From NCBI RefSeq assembly GCF_003946015.1, contig NZ_RHNU01000012.1, positions 1 to 64,000 of the forward strand: 64,000 bases of DNA, given 5' to 3'. A program made the translations under genes and the position numbers. Source of the DNA: Companilactobacillus insicii (GTDB lineage: Bacteria > Bacillota > Bacilli > Lactobacillales > Lactobacillaceae). This document shows, one piece after another, positions 9,467 to 18,375 of the stretch. The notes beneath the pieces are model-generated. The model ran no database searches. It saw only the letters and a list, made by a program, of their open reading frames with translations, and was not told where the DNA came from. How positions within the stretch are numbered: position 1 is the first letter of the stretch; every line of letters starts with the position of its first letter.

Positions 9467-10894
9467 ATGGCTGAAAATGTTGTTGAAAAAGATACTGTTA
9501 TCATTGGTTCAGGCCCTGGTGGTTATGTTGCCGCTATTAGAGCTTCAGAATTAGGACAATCAGTTACAGTTATTGAAAAATCAGATACAGTTGGTGGTGT
9601 ATGTCTAAATGTTGGATGTGTTCCATCAAAGGCACTTATTACAGCAGGACATAGACTACAACAAGCCAAAGACTCATCCACTTATGGTATTACTACAAGT
9701 GATGCAGTTATTGACTTCGCTAAGACACAAGCTTGGAAAGATGAAAAAGTTGTTGCACGTATGACAAGTGGTGTTGAAATGTTGCTTAAGAAGCATCATG
9801 TTGAATTAATCAACGGTGAAGCTTATTTAGATAACGACAATCAATTACGTGTTATGCCAAGTGGTCCACGTCAATTCATGGATAATGGTGGCGGTCAAAC
9901 TATTAAGTTTAAGAACTTAATTTTGGCTACTGGTAGTCGTCCAATTGAAATCCGTGGTTTCAAGTTTGGTGATCGCGTTATTGATTCAACTGGTGGTTTG
10001 AATCTTCCTGAAGTACCAAAAGAGTTTGTAATCATCGGTGGTGGATATGTTGGTACAGAATTAGCTGGTGCATACGCTGATTTAGGATCACATGTAACAA
10101 TCCTTGAAGGATCACCACAAATTATTCCTAACTTTGAAAAAGATATGGTATCAATTGTTAAGAAGAACCTTGAAAAGAAGGGTGTAACAATTATTACTAA
10201 TGCCATGGCTAAGAACAGTGAAGAAACTGACAATGGTGTTAAGGTTACATATGAAATTGATGGTAAACCAACAACTATTGAAGCTGATTACTGCATGGTA
10301 ACAGTTGGACGTCGTCCTAATACAGATAACTTCGGTCTTGAAATGACAAATGTTAAATTGTCAGATCGTGGTTTAGTTGAGGTGGACAAACAAGGTCGCA
10401 CATCAGTTGACCATATTTGGGCTATCGGTGACATTGTTGCCGGACCAGCATTGGCACATAAGGCATTCTTTGAAGCTAAGACAGTCGCTGGAGCAATCTC
10501 AGGTAAGAATACAGAGAATGACTATATCAGTGTTCCTGCAGTTTGCTTTACAGATCCTGAGTTAGCTACAGTTGGTATTACTCAAACAGAGGCAAAAGAT
10601 AAGGGTATTGATGTAAATGTTGCTAAGTTCCCATTTGCTGGTAATGCTCGTGCCGTAAGTTTGGATGCTGCAGAAGGATTTGTTAAGTTGATTGCTGACA
10701 AAGAAACAGGCACATTACTTGGCGGACAAATTGTCGGACCTGGTGCTAGTGACTTGATTTCTGAATTGAGTGTTGCTGTAAATTGTCAATTGAATGCAGA
10801 AGATATTGCATTGACAATTCACCCACATCCAACATTAGGCGAACCAATTCAAGAAGCAGCAGATATCTTAATTGGTTATCCAACACATATTTAA
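9467..10894 (+). CDS. pdhD: Dihydrolipoyl dehydrogenase, E3 of pyruvate dehydrogenase
   Basis: FAD flavoprotein that reoxidises dihydrolipoamide with NAD+. 475 aa. FAD motif GSGPGG near residue 14, redox-active disulfide C46/C51 (GGVCLNVGCVPSK), NAD-binding GGGYVG near 188, and the C-terminal HPHPTLGE containing the catalytic His. Last gene of the operon, followed by a strong terminator. A separate E3 (lpdV) is encoded with the branched-chain complex. Confidence 0.96.
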   Translation: MAENVVEKDTVIIGSGPGGYVAAIRASELGQSVTVIEKSDTVGGVCLNVGCVPSKALITAGHRLQQAKDSSTYGITTSDAVIDFAKTQAWKDEKVVARMTSGVEMLLKKHHVELINGEAYLDNDNQLRVMPSGPRQFMDNGGGQTIKFKNLILATGSRPIEIRGFKFGDRVIDSTGGLNLPEVPKEFVIIGGGYVGTELAGAYADLGSHVTILEGSPQIIPNFEKDMVSIVKKNLEKKGVTIITNAMAKNSEETDNGVKVTYEIDGKPTTIEADYCMVTVGRRPNTDNFGLEMTNVKLSDRGLVEVDKQGRTSVDHIWAIGDIVAGPALAHKAFFEAKTVAGAISGKNTENDYISVPAVCFTDPELATVGITQTEAKDKGIDVNVAKFPFAGNARAVSLDAAEGFVKLIADKETGTLLGGQIVGPGASDLISELSVAVNCQLNAEDIALTIHPHPTLGEPIQEAADILIGYPTHI

Positions 10895-10908
10895 TGTTAA
10901 TGATACAT

Positions 10909-10935
10909 AAGCGATGCAATTGCATCGCTTTTTTT
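10909..10935 (+). terminator. Intrinsic terminator of pdhABCD
   Basis: Perfect palindrome of 11-bp arms (AAGCGATGCAA / TTGCATCGCTT) followed by T residues. Confidence 0.93.
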
Positions 10936-10986
10936 GTATAGTAGATAGTATGGAAGATTTAATTTGGAACAAAGGGGAGACTACTA

Positions 10987-11280
10987 ATGCAAGAGAACTA
11001 TAGCTATCCGTTGAATAGCGATTGGAATCAAGATGAAATTGTCAAGGTCATTGCACTGTATAATGCGGTTGAAACAGCGTATGAACGCGGAATCAATCGA
11101 GAAGACTTCTTACAAAAGTATCGAACCTTTCAACAAGTTGTTCCTATGAAAATGGAGCAAAAGCAGCTGGATAAGGATTTTGAGATAGAATCGGGATATT
11201 CTATTTATCAAGTGTTCAAGCAGAGTCAAAAAACTCAGAATAATGGGAAAGTCAGGATTTATGATGGAAATAACAACTGA
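10987..11280 (+). CDS. UPF0223 family protein (YktA-like)
   Basis: 97 aa soluble protein with the UPF0223 pattern: YPL..DW..DEI near the N-terminus, YNAVETAYERG in the middle and a C-terminal ESGYSIYQVFK. The role is unknown in the family. It has a clear SD (AAAGGGGAG). Its 3' end overlaps the start of the following phosphatase gene by about 17 nt, so the two are co-transcribed, as in many lactobacilli and bacilli. Confidence 0.9.
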   Translation: MQENYSYPLNSDWNQDEIVKVIALYNAVETAYERGINREDFLQKYRTFQQVVPMKMEQKQLDKDFEIESGYSIYQVFKQSQKTQNNGKVRIYDGNNN

Positions 11281-12046
11281 AGAGATTGATAAATTTGTTG
11301 TGAAGATTTTGAGTGAGGTTGGGAGAAGTTTGATTACCGATACCACAAAAAACAAATTAGTTGATACTAAAAAAAATCGTAACGACTTAGTAACTAATTT
11401 TGATAAATCTACTGAAAAATTTGTTGTTTCTATGATCAAAGAGGCATATCCAGAAGCCACAATTGTCAGTGAAGAAGGCTATGGGGACGTTGTTGAGAAG
11501 ATGGATGGATTAGTCTTCTTTGTGGATCCAATTGATGGTACGATGAATTTTGTTAAACGAGGCGATGATTTTGCCTCCATGATTGGTGTATATCTCGATG
11601 GTGAACCTTATATTGGTGGAATTATTAATGTCATGCAAAATAAAATTTTTCACGGTGGACCTAACTATGGGGTATATTGTGATGATCAAAAAATTAATAA
11701 TCCCGAAAATAAAGTGTTACGTGACGGATTGGTCGATATAAGTGCACCAATGGCACTTAATAATTATCTTAATACTCAGGAAGTCGTTAGAAATAGTAGC
11801 GGATTAAGAGTATATGGTAGTGCAGGAATTATTTTTGGACACTTATTATTAGGTAAAGAAGTTATGTACATGTCATATTTAGCCCCGTGGGATTTAGCAG
11901 CTGGACGAGTATTGTGTGAAGGTGCAGGTTTAAGAGTCTCAAGTGTTGACGATACCCCTGTAAATATGCTAAAATCACAAGTCGTAATAGCTGGCACGCA
12001 GAACGTTGTTTCTGAAGTGCTTAAGACGGTTAAAAATTGTGACTGA
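11264..12046 (+). CDS. Inositol monophosphatase family protein (SuhB-like)
   Basis: Mg-dependent phosphatase of the IMPase/FBPase/CysQ fold, 260 aa. Signature residues: VSEEGYGD near 74, DPIDGTMNF near 92 and WDLAAGRVLCEGAG near 209. Substrate candidates include inositol phosphates, NADP(H) or other sugar phosphates; none can be chosen from sequence. Start: two adjacent ATGs at 11261 and 11264 follow AGGA; 11264 gives the better 6-nt spacing. Overlaps the end of the UPF0223 gene. Confidence 0.9.
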   Translation: MEITTEEIDKFVVKILSEVGRSLITDTTKNKLVDTKKNRNDLVTNFDKSTEKFVVSMIKEAYPEATIVSEEGYGDVVEKMDGLVFFVDPIDGTMNFVKRGDDFASMIGVYLDGEPYIGGIINVMQNKIFHGGPNYGVYCDDQKINNPENKVLRDGLVDISAPMALNNYLNTQEVVRNSSGLRVYGSAGIIFGHLLLGKEVMYMSYLAPWDLAAGRVLCEGAGLRVSSVDDTPVNMLKSQVVIAGTQNVVSEVLKTVKNCD

Positions 12047-12073
12047 ACTGTGAATTACAATCACAGTTTTTTT
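12046..12073 (+). terminator. Intrinsic terminator after the inositol phosphatase gene
   Basis: Arms AACTGTGA and TCACAGTT plus a T run; the first arm begins at the last base of the stop codon. Confidence 0.88.
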
Positions 12074-12117
12074 ATTGCAAGTGATTATTATTGTCGTTTA
12101 TGGAAGGAAGAAATACT

Positions 12118-13968
12118 TTGACTGAAAAAAGAAGAGAAGATATTAGAAATATTGCCATTATCGCCCACGTTGACCACGGTAAGACTACCTTAGTTAATGA
12201 AATGTTGAAACAATCAGATACATTAGGCGAACATTATCAAATTCAAGATCGTGCTATGGATACTAATGCCATTGAAAAGGAACGTGGTATCACAATCCTT
12301 TCAAAGAATACTGCTGTTGATTACGATGGCAAGAAGATCAATATTTTGGATACACCAGGACATGCTGACTTCGGTGGTGAAGTTGAGCGTATCATGAAGA
12401 TGGTTGATGGTGTTCTACTTGTTGTTGATGCATATGAAGGAACAATGCCACAAACACGTTTTGTTTTGAAGAAGGCTTTGGAACAACACCTTACACCAAT
12501 CGTTGTTATCAACAAGATTGATAGACCAGGTGCTCGTCCTGAAGAAGTTGTTGATGAAGTTCTTGAATTGTTCATCGAGTTGGGTGCTGATGATTCACAA
12601 TTAGATTTCCCAGTTATTTATGCTTCAGCTATTAACGGTACATCAAGTTATGATTCAGACCCTGCTAAGCAAGAGCATACAATGAACCCATTGTTTGACA
12701 CTATCCTTAAGACAATTCCTGCTCCTATCGATAACTCAGACGAACCATTACAATTCCAAGTTGCTTTACTTGATTACAATGATTACGTTGGTCGTATTGG
12801 TATCGGACGTGTGTTCCGTGGAACAATCAAAATTGGTGATAATGTTACAGTTATGAAGCTGGATGGTTCTACTAAAAACTTCCGTGTAACTAAGATTTTT
12901 GGATTTATGGGTCTTGATCGTGTTGAAGTTCAAGAAGCTAAAGCCGGAGATCTTATCGCTGTTTCAGGTATGGAAGATATTTATGTTGGTGAAACTGTTT
13001 GTCCAGTTGATCATGAAGAAGCACTTCCATTGCTACGTATCGACGAACCTACACTACAAATGATGTTCTTGCAAAACAATTCACCATTTGCTGGTCGTGA
13101 AGGTACAGAAGTTACTGCAAGAAAGATTGAAGAACGTCTAAAGAAGCAATTGCATACTGATGTTTCTCTAAAAGTTGAAGATACTGATCAAGCTGGTGCT
13201 TGGATGGTCTCTGGACGTGGTGAACTTCACTTGTCAATCCTTGTTGAAGAAATGAGACGTGAAGGCTTTGAATTACAACTATCTCGTCCAGAAGTTATTT
13301 ACAAGAACATTGATGGTGTAAATAGCGAGCCATTTGAAGAAGTAACTATTGATACACCTGATCAATATGTTGGATCAGTTATTGATTCAATGTCACAAAG
13401 AAAAGGTGATATGAAGAACATGGAGAGTACTGGAAATGGTCAAACTCGTTTGATCTTCTCAGCACCTTCACGTGGTTTAATCGGTTACTCAACAGAGTTC
13501 CTATCAATGACTGGTGGTTATGGTATCATGAACCATACATATGAAGAATACAAGCCAGTTGTTAAGAATTGGGAACCAGGTAGAAGAACAGGTGCTTTAG
13601 TTTCAATTAACCAAGGTCCATCTACTACATATAGTTTACAATCAGTAGAAGATCGTGGACAATTGTTTATCGGTGCCGGTGTTGAAGTGTATGAAGGTAT
13701 GGTTGTTGGTGAGAGTAATCGTGATCAAGATATCGCCGTTACTGTTACAAAGGGTAAGAACCTTACAAATACACGTGCTTCTGGTAAGGATCACGCTGCT
13801 GCAATTAAGACACCTAAGGAAATGTCACTAGAACAATCAATCGAATTCCTAAACGAAGATGAACTTTGTGAAGTAACTCCTAAGAGTGTTAGATTACGTA
13901 AGAAGATTCTTAACACAAATGAACGTAAGAAGTATGACAAGCAAAGAAAGATGTCTAAAAAAGCTTAA
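12118..13968 (+). CDS. typA: Translational GTPase TypA/BipA
   Basis: Ribosome-associated GTPase involved in ribosome assembly and stress or cold adaptation. 616 aa from a TTG start at 12118, preferred because GGAAGGAAG lies 7 nt upstream; an ATG at 12091 has no SD. G1 AHVDHGKTT is at 16-24, then [14 protein letters not shown] (G3) and [10 protein letters not shown] (G4), elongation-factor domains II, III and V and the BipA-specific C-terminal domain ending in a Lys-rich tail. Single gene with terminators on both sides. Confidence 0.96.
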   Translation: MTEKRREDIRNIAIIAHVDHGKTTLVNEMLKQSDTLGEHYQIQDRAMDTNAIEKERGITILSKNTAVDYDGKKINILDTPGHADFGGEVERIMKMVDGVLLVVDAYEGTMPQTRFVLKKALEQHLTPIVVINKIDRPGARPEEVVDEVLELFIELGADDSQLDFPVIYASAINGTSSYDSDPAKQEHTMNPLFDTILKTIPAPIDNSDEPLQFQVALLDYNDYVGRIGIGRVFRGTIKIGDNVTVMKLDGSTKNFRVTKIFGFMGLDRVEVQEAKAGDLIAVSGMEDIYVGETVCPVDHEEALPLLRIDEPTLQMMFLQNNSPFAGREGTEVTARKIEERLKKQLHTDVSLKVEDTDQAGAWMVSGRGELHLSILVEEMRREGFELQLSRPEVIYKNIDGVNSEPFEEVTIDTPDQYVGSVIDSMSQRKGDMKNMESTGNGQTRLIFSAPSRGLIGYSTEFLSMTGGYGIMNHTYEEYKPVVKNWEPGRRTGALVSINQGPSTTYSLQSVEDRGQLFIGAGVEVYEGMVVGESNRDQDIAVTVTKGKNLTNTRASGKDHAAAIKTPKEMSLEQSIEFLNEDELCEVTPKSVRLRKKILNTNERKKYDKQRKMSKKA

Positions 13969-13996
13969 AACGTTTATCAAATACGAATAAAAAGTA

Positions 13997-14035
13997 AAAG
14001 CTGCTTGATCCGATTGGATTGAGTGGCTTTTTTTG
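13997..14035 (+). terminator. Intrinsic terminator of typA
   Basis: Imperfect hairpin AAAGCTGCTTGATCC / GGATTGAGTGGCTTT with a GATT loop and a T run. Confidence 0.85.
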
Positions 14036-14047
14036 TAAGTCTCGTTT

Positions 14048-14078
14048 TTTACATCTGTAAATTCATCAGTGGTATAAT
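14048..14078 (+). promoter_or_regulatory. Promoter of ftsW
   Basis: TTTACA (14048-14053), 19-nt spacer, TGGTATAAT with an extended -10 at 14073-14078. It lies inside the longest possible ftsW frame, supporting the GTG start at 14107. Confidence 0.65.
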
Positions 14079-14106
14079 CTTAGTATTAGATTTTAGGAGT
14101 AAAAAT

Positions 14107-15288
14107 GTGAAAAAAATAAGGAAAGTAGATTTATGGATCTTGATCCCATATCTTCTCCTTTTGGGCATTGGCGTTGTTATGGTATACTCTGCCAGCTTTT
14201 ACAATGCTATGTCAACAGGTGGGAGCTCTAACCAATATTTGATCAAGCAAAGTATTTATGCGATTTTAGGACTATTCTTTTGTTTTGTATTTTTTATGCT
14301 TAAAGAACGAGTTCTTAAAAATAAAGGCCTTTTGGGATTGGTTATGGCAATTCTTGTTATATTGCCTTTATCTGCATTGATATTAATCGGAAAGTTTCAT
14401 CCAAGCAGTAAGATTAATGGTGCGTCTGCCTGGATTCCTATAGGACCGTTTAATTATCAGCCACTAGAAATGGCTAAAATAGCTTTGATTTTATACTTGG
14501 CCTTAGTGCTTACTAATAAGGAGTCAAAATTACTTGATAAGCAGTCAGTAGGAACTATTTGGAGAGAGATACAAGTTCCTATTGTTACAGTTCTAATCGT
14601 TATTTTTCTTGTTCTGTTTCAACCCGACTTTGGTGGTGCAGCCATATTGGGATTGATAACCTTGATATTGGTATCGTCTTCTTCAATACCTGGAAGATTC
14701 ATAGCAACATTGAATACTTCATTAATTGTTTTCTTTTCGGCTGTAGTGGCTTTTATCGTTAAAGTTCAACCAGCATCTATTGCTAAGACCTATCAATTTC
14801 AACGTTTTATGGCTATGTTACATCCTTTTAAATTGGAACAGACGGCTGGTAACCAATTAGTTAATTCATTTTATGCAATCAGTAACGGTGGATTATTTGG
14901 TGTTGGTTTGGGAAACAGTATTCAAAAACGTGGTTATTTGCCTGAACCGCATACTGATTTTATTCTAGCGATAATAAGTGAAGAGTTAGGATTAATGGGC
15001 GATTTGGTTGTTTTAGGACTTTTAGCATTGATAGTAATGAGGATAATATTGATGGGTATTAGAACTAAGGATACTTATCATTCATTAGTTTATTATGGTG
15101 TTGCGGTCATGTTAATGGCACAAACTGTATTGAACGTGGGAGGATTATTAGGATTAATTCCGCTTACCGGTGTTACGTTGCCTTTTATTAGTTATGGTGG
15201 ATCAAGTCTACTGATTCTGTCAGCTGCGATGGGAATTGTTATGAATTTAGAAGCAACTGAGATTTTTAATAAACAAGAACAAAGGTGA
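14107..15288 (+). CDS. ftsW: Septal peptidoglycan polymerase FtsW (SEDS family)
   Basis: Membrane glycosyltransferase that polymerises lipid II at the division site with a class B PBP. 393 aa with about ten membrane segments. SEDS hallmarks: a YSAS segment near residue 27 and PFISYGGSSL near residue 360. GTG start after AGGAG (14095-14099), overlapping an out-of-frame ATG. FtsW rather than RodA is inferred from linkage to ylbG-rsmD-coaD, the usual ftsW neighbourhood in Firmicutes. Confidence 0.9.
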   Translation: MKKIRKVDLWILIPYLLLLGIGVVMVYSASFYNAMSTGGSSNQYLIKQSIYAILGLFFCFVFFMLKERVLKNKGLLGLVMAILVILPLSALILIGKFHPSSKINGASAWIPIGPFNYQPLEMAKIALILYLALVLTNKESKLLDKQSVGTIWREIQVPIVTVLIVIFLVLFQPDFGGAAILGLITLILVSSSSIPGRFIATLNTSLIVFFSAVVAFIVKVQPASIAKTYQFQRFMAMLHPFKLEQTAGNQLVNSFYAISNGGLFGVGLGNSIQKRGYLPEPHTDFILAIISEELGLMGDLVVLGLLALIVMRIILMGIRTKDTYHSLVYYGVAVMLMAQTVLNVGGLLGLIPLTGVTLPFISYGGSSLLILSAAMGIVMNLEATEIFNKQEQR

Positions 15289-15292
15289 TTTT

Positions 15293-15565
15293 ATGTATAA
15301 AAAAGTGGAACGTCAGGCAATGTATGTCTGGGTCTACTCTATGAAGTGGAAAAAGAAGCTTCAAAGATTTGGTACGATTCATTATGTTTCGCCAAAAATG
15401 AAATATGTATTGATTTACGTTAATTCCAATCGTGCCGCAGAAGTAAAAAAAGAATTAATTTCAAAAAATTATGTTAAGAGAGTTACGATGGCTCATCGTA
15501 AGGAACTTGATGAACATTTTGTACTTAAAAGTGATGCAGATAAACTAGATAATTTAGAGGAGTAG
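15293..15565 (+). CDS. ylbG: UPF0298/DUF2129 family protein YlbG
   Basis: 90 aa basic cytosolic protein with the family core: an R-Q-A-M-Y-V-W-V-Y-S opening, FGTIHYVSPKMKYV in the middle and YVKRV near residue 62. No biochemical role is established. It starts 4 nt after ftsW and ends 7 nt before rsmD. Part of the ftsW-ylbG-rsmD-coaD-sepM unit. Confidence 0.88.
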   Translation: MYKKVERQAMYVWVYSMKWKKKLQRFGTIHYVSPKMKYVLIYVNSNRAAEVKKELISKNYVKRVTMAHRKELDEHFVLKSDADKLDNLEE

Positions 15566-15572
15566 TTATTTA

Positions 15573-16124
15573 ATGAAAGTAGTGTCTGGAAAATTTGGAG
15601 GTCTAAATCTCAAACCCGTTCCCGGAAATAATACAAGACCAACTTCTGCGAAAGTTAAGGAGGCCATGTTTAGTATGATTTCGCCATATATGAATTATGG
15701 TAATGCTCTTGATCTCTTTGCTGGAACTGGTAGCTTGGGTATTGAGGCAGTTTCAAGAGGATATGATAAAGCATATTTGGTTGATAAAGCCTACAAGGCA
15801 ATTAGTACTATTAAAGAAAATGTTGAAAAAACTCATGTGGAAGAGCAATTTGTTATAACTAAATCTTCAGCAACCGAAGCATTGAAAAAGTTTTCCGAAG
15901 ATAATGTCCAATTTGATTTAGTTTTTTTAGATCCACCATATCGAATGAAAATAACGGAACAAATAATTAAGGATATGGTTGAAAATAATTTATTAATGGA
16001 TGATGCCATTATTGTAGACGAAACTGATTATAATGTTGATCTTGGTGATTTCAGTAAAGTTAGTTTTATTAAAGAAAAAGATTATAAAGATACTAAAGTC
16101 GCATTGTATAGATTCGGAGGTTAG
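15573..16124 (+). CDS. rsmD: 16S rRNA (guanine966-N2)-methyltransferase RsmD
   Basis: AdoMet-dependent methyltransferase acting on 16S rRNA in the 30S subunit. 183 aa, usual for the family. SAM-binding LDLFAGTGSLGIEAVSRG near residues 46-63 and the catalytic DPPY motif near residue 116. The N-terminal VSGKFGGLNLKPVPG is typical of the family. Its end overlaps the SD of coaD (GGAGG), consistent with coupling. Confidence 0.94.
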   Translation: MKVVSGKFGGLNLKPVPGNNTRPTSAKVKEAMFSMISPYMNYGNALDLFAGTGSLGIEAVSRGYDKAYLVDKAYKAISTIKENVEKTHVEEQFVITKSSATEALKKFSEDNVQFDLVFLDPPYRMKITEQIIKDMVENNLLMDDAIIVDETDYNVDLGDFSKVSFIKEKDYKDTKVALYRFGG

Positions 16125-16125
16125 T

Positions 16126-16617
16126 ATGACAGATAGAGTTGGCATTTATGCTGGAAGTTTTGATCCAGTCACGAATGGACATTTAGATATTATTCGTCGT
16201 TCATCAAAACTGTTTGATAAGTTGATTGTTGCAACGATGACGAATACGTCAAAGAATTATATGTTCACTTATGAAGAAAAGAAACGATTTATTGAGAATG
16301 AAATCAGTGATTTGAATAATGTTGAAGTTATTAATGGCAATGGGCAACTAACAACTAAGCTAGCCAATAATTATCACGCTAAGTTTTTAATTAGATCACT
16401 TAGAAGTGGTGATGACTTTGTCTATGAATCAGGTATTGCTGCTGTTAATAAGACATTAGACGACGATATTGAAACAATATTTTTATTGGCTGATTCTAAA
16501 TATGCTAATATATCATCATCGATGATAAAGGAAGTTGCAAAATTTAATGGAGATATTTCTCATCTTGTACCACGCACTGTAGCAACTGAATTGACAAAAC
16601 GATTGCGGAAGGATTAG
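16126..16617 (+). CDS. coaD: Phosphopantetheine adenylyltransferase
   Basis: Penultimate step of coenzyme A synthesis: 4'-phosphopantetheine plus ATP to dephospho-CoA. 163 aa. Nucleotidyltransferase motif YAGSFDPVTNGHLDII at about residues 7-22 and ISSSMIKEVAKFNGD near 128-142. Start at 16126 after GGAGG; the open frame extends upstream into rsmD without an SD. Immediately followed by sepM. Confidence 0.96.
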   Translation: MTDRVGIYAGSFDPVTNGHLDIIRRSSKLFDKLIVATMTNTSKNYMFTYEEKKRFIENEISDLNNVEVINGNGQLTTKLANNYHAKFLIRSLRSGDDFVYESGIAAVNKTLDDDIETIFLLADSKYANISSSMIKEVAKFNGDISHLVPRTVATELTKRLRKD

Positions 16618-16622
16618 GTCAA

Positions 16623-17672
16623 TTGAAATTTAATAAAACCAGAAACAAAATAATTGGTGGCATATTTATTTTTGTCATGGTGATTGCTTTTTTCGTGGTT
16701 CCGACGGGTTATTATTTGGAAGTTCCTGGTAGTGCCGAAGCAACCTCGCAATTTGTGAAAGTTAATGGCAAACATGATAAGAAAAAGGGCGACTTTTTAT
16801 TAACAACGGTTGGTATTGTTCCGGGAACCATGTTTACGATGCTTAAATCGATGGGGAATGACTTTGAAACTATATATTCTCAAGAGGATTTAATGGGTAA
16901 TGAGAGTAATCAGGAATATTCTCGTGTCCAACAGTATTATATGAAGTCTGCCACGAATAATGCTGTACAAGCGGCCTATTCGGCTGCTGGTAAGCCATTC
17001 ACTAAAAAATATTTAGGTGTCTATGTTATGGAGGTTATGGATAACTCTAAGTTTAAGGGAAAACTTCAAATTGGTGATACTATAACGTCGATCAATGGAT
17101 ACAAGTTTAAAAATGCTGATCAGTTTATTAAATATGTTAAAAAACAAAAAAAGACTTCAACCATTAAAATTAATTTCTTACGGGATGGTAAGGAAAAATC
17201 GGCAAGTGCTGGTTTAGTCAAATTAAAGCAAACCAAACGATATGGATTAGGGATAACTTTGACTGACAATACTGAAGCTAAGGGTAACCCACCTACCAAC
17301 ATCAATGCAGGAAATATTGGTGGACCTTCAGCTGGATTGATGTTCACCTTGCAAGTATATTCACAGATAACTAATAAGAACCTTAAAAAAGGACGTACAA
17401 TTGCAGGTACTGGTACTATCGCACCGGATGGTACAGTCGGACCTATTGGTGGAATTGAGAAAAAGGTTTATATTGCTTCAGCACAGGGTGCTACGATATT
17501 CTTTGCGCCAGATGATCCTGTAACTAAGCTAATTAAAAAGTATGATCCAACATATGTTAATAATTATCATTTAGCTAAGCGTGCTGCTAAGAAGATTCAT
17601 ACAAAAATGAAAATCGTTCCAGTAAAGAGCTTAGATGGTGCGTTAAATTATCTCGAAAAAACTTCAAAATAG
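16623..17672 (+). CDS. sepM: SepM/YlbL-family membrane-anchored PDZ and Lon-type serine protease
   Basis: 349 aa protein with an N-terminal membrane anchor (residues about 10-28), a PDZ domain (about 125-180) and a C-terminal Lon S16 protease domain with the Ser236 nucleophile in GGPSAG and a Lys dyad partner at 280/281. Relatives process competence pheromones in streptococci (SepM) and are called YlbL in bacilli; the substrate here is unknown. TTG start at 16623 with the SD in the end of coaD. Located directly upstream of the competence genes, but a terminator intervenes. Confidence 0.9.
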   Translation: MKFNKTRNKIIGGIFIFVMVIAFFVVPTGYYLEVPGSAEATSQFVKVNGKHDKKKGDFLLTTVGIVPGTMFTMLKSMGNDFETIYSQEDLMGNESNQEYSRVQQYYMKSATNNAVQAAYSAAGKPFTKKYLGVYVMEVMDNSKFKGKLQIGDTITSINGYKFKNADQFIKYVKKQKKTSTIKINFLRDGKEKSASAGLVKLKQTKRYGLGITLTDNTEAKGNPPTNINAGNIGGPSAGLMFTLQVYSQITNKNLKKGRTIAGTGTIAPDGTVGPIGGIEKKVYIASAQGATIFFAPDDPVTKLIKKYDPTYVNNYHLAKRAAKKIHTKMKIVPVKSLDGALNYLEKTSK

Positions 17673-17676
17673 ATTA

Positions 17677-17712
17677 AAAGGACTCAGATTAAAAATCTGA
17701 GCCTTTTTTTTC
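17677..17712 (+). terminator. Intrinsic terminator after sepM
   Basis: CTCAGATT / AATCTGAG stem extended by AAGG/CCTT across a bulged A, with a long T run. Confidence 0.92.
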
Positions 17713-17736
17713 GTAATTTTTTAAGAGGTGATAAAA

Positions 17737-18375
17737 ATGAATAAAATCATAGACTATATTATTGATAATAAAATTTTGGTGGGTTTAGTGATCGTCATAA
17801 TGGGATTCAGTTTATATTATGCTTCACATACTAATAAATCAGCTACTAGTACTGCTGGTTCTGTTAAGGTGGAACAAAGAACGCTTACTGATAGTACAAA
17901 ACAACCTTCTGAAAGTAAAAAGGTATCTGATTCAAATAAAAAAGAGTTTGCTGTGGACATTCAAGGAGCCGTAAAAGTACCTGGCGTGTATCGTTTAAAG
18001 CCTAATTCTATTGTACAAGAAGCAATTGGTAAAGCTGGAGGCTTCATCGATGGTGCAGATACAAAATCTATCAATCAAGCACAACGAGTTACGGATCAAA
18101 TGCAAATAGTTGTTCCCAAGATTGGTGAGACCCAGAACGTATCAGTTGCTAATGGTGTAAGTAAAGATACTAATTCAAATGATAAACAAGTGAATATTAA
18201 TACCGCAACTGTTGAAGATTTTCAAAAGGTATCAGGTATAGGCCCTAAAAAAGCAGAGAAAATTATCGATTATAGAACTCAAAATGGTAATTTTAATAAT
18301 CTAGAAGATTTGACAAAGGTTTCTGGAATTGGAGATAAGACCTTGGATTCACTTCGTGACCAATTAACCATATGA
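17737..18375 (+). CDS. comEA: Competence DNA-binding protein ComEA
   Basis: Membrane-anchored double-stranded DNA receptor of the natural transformation machinery. 212 aa: transmembrane segment about 12-29, Ser/Thr/Lys-rich linker, SLBB-type domain about 72-126, and a C-terminal helix-hairpin-helix pair with VSGIGPKKA (165-173) and VSGIGDKTL (195-203). ATG at 17737 after AGAGGTG. Its TGA overlaps the comEC ATG. comEB is absent between them, as is common in lactobacilli. Confidence 0.95.
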   Translation: MNKIIDYIIDNKILVGLVIVIMGFSLYYASHTNKSATSTAGSVKVEQRTLTDSTKQPSESKKVSDSNKKEFAVDIQGAVKVPGVYRLKPNSIVQEAIGKAGGFIDGADTKSINQAQRVTDQMQIVVPKIGETQNVSVANGVSKDTNSNDKQVNINTATVEDFQKVSGIGPKKAEKIIDYRTQNGNFNNLEDLTKVSGIGDKTLDSLRDQLTI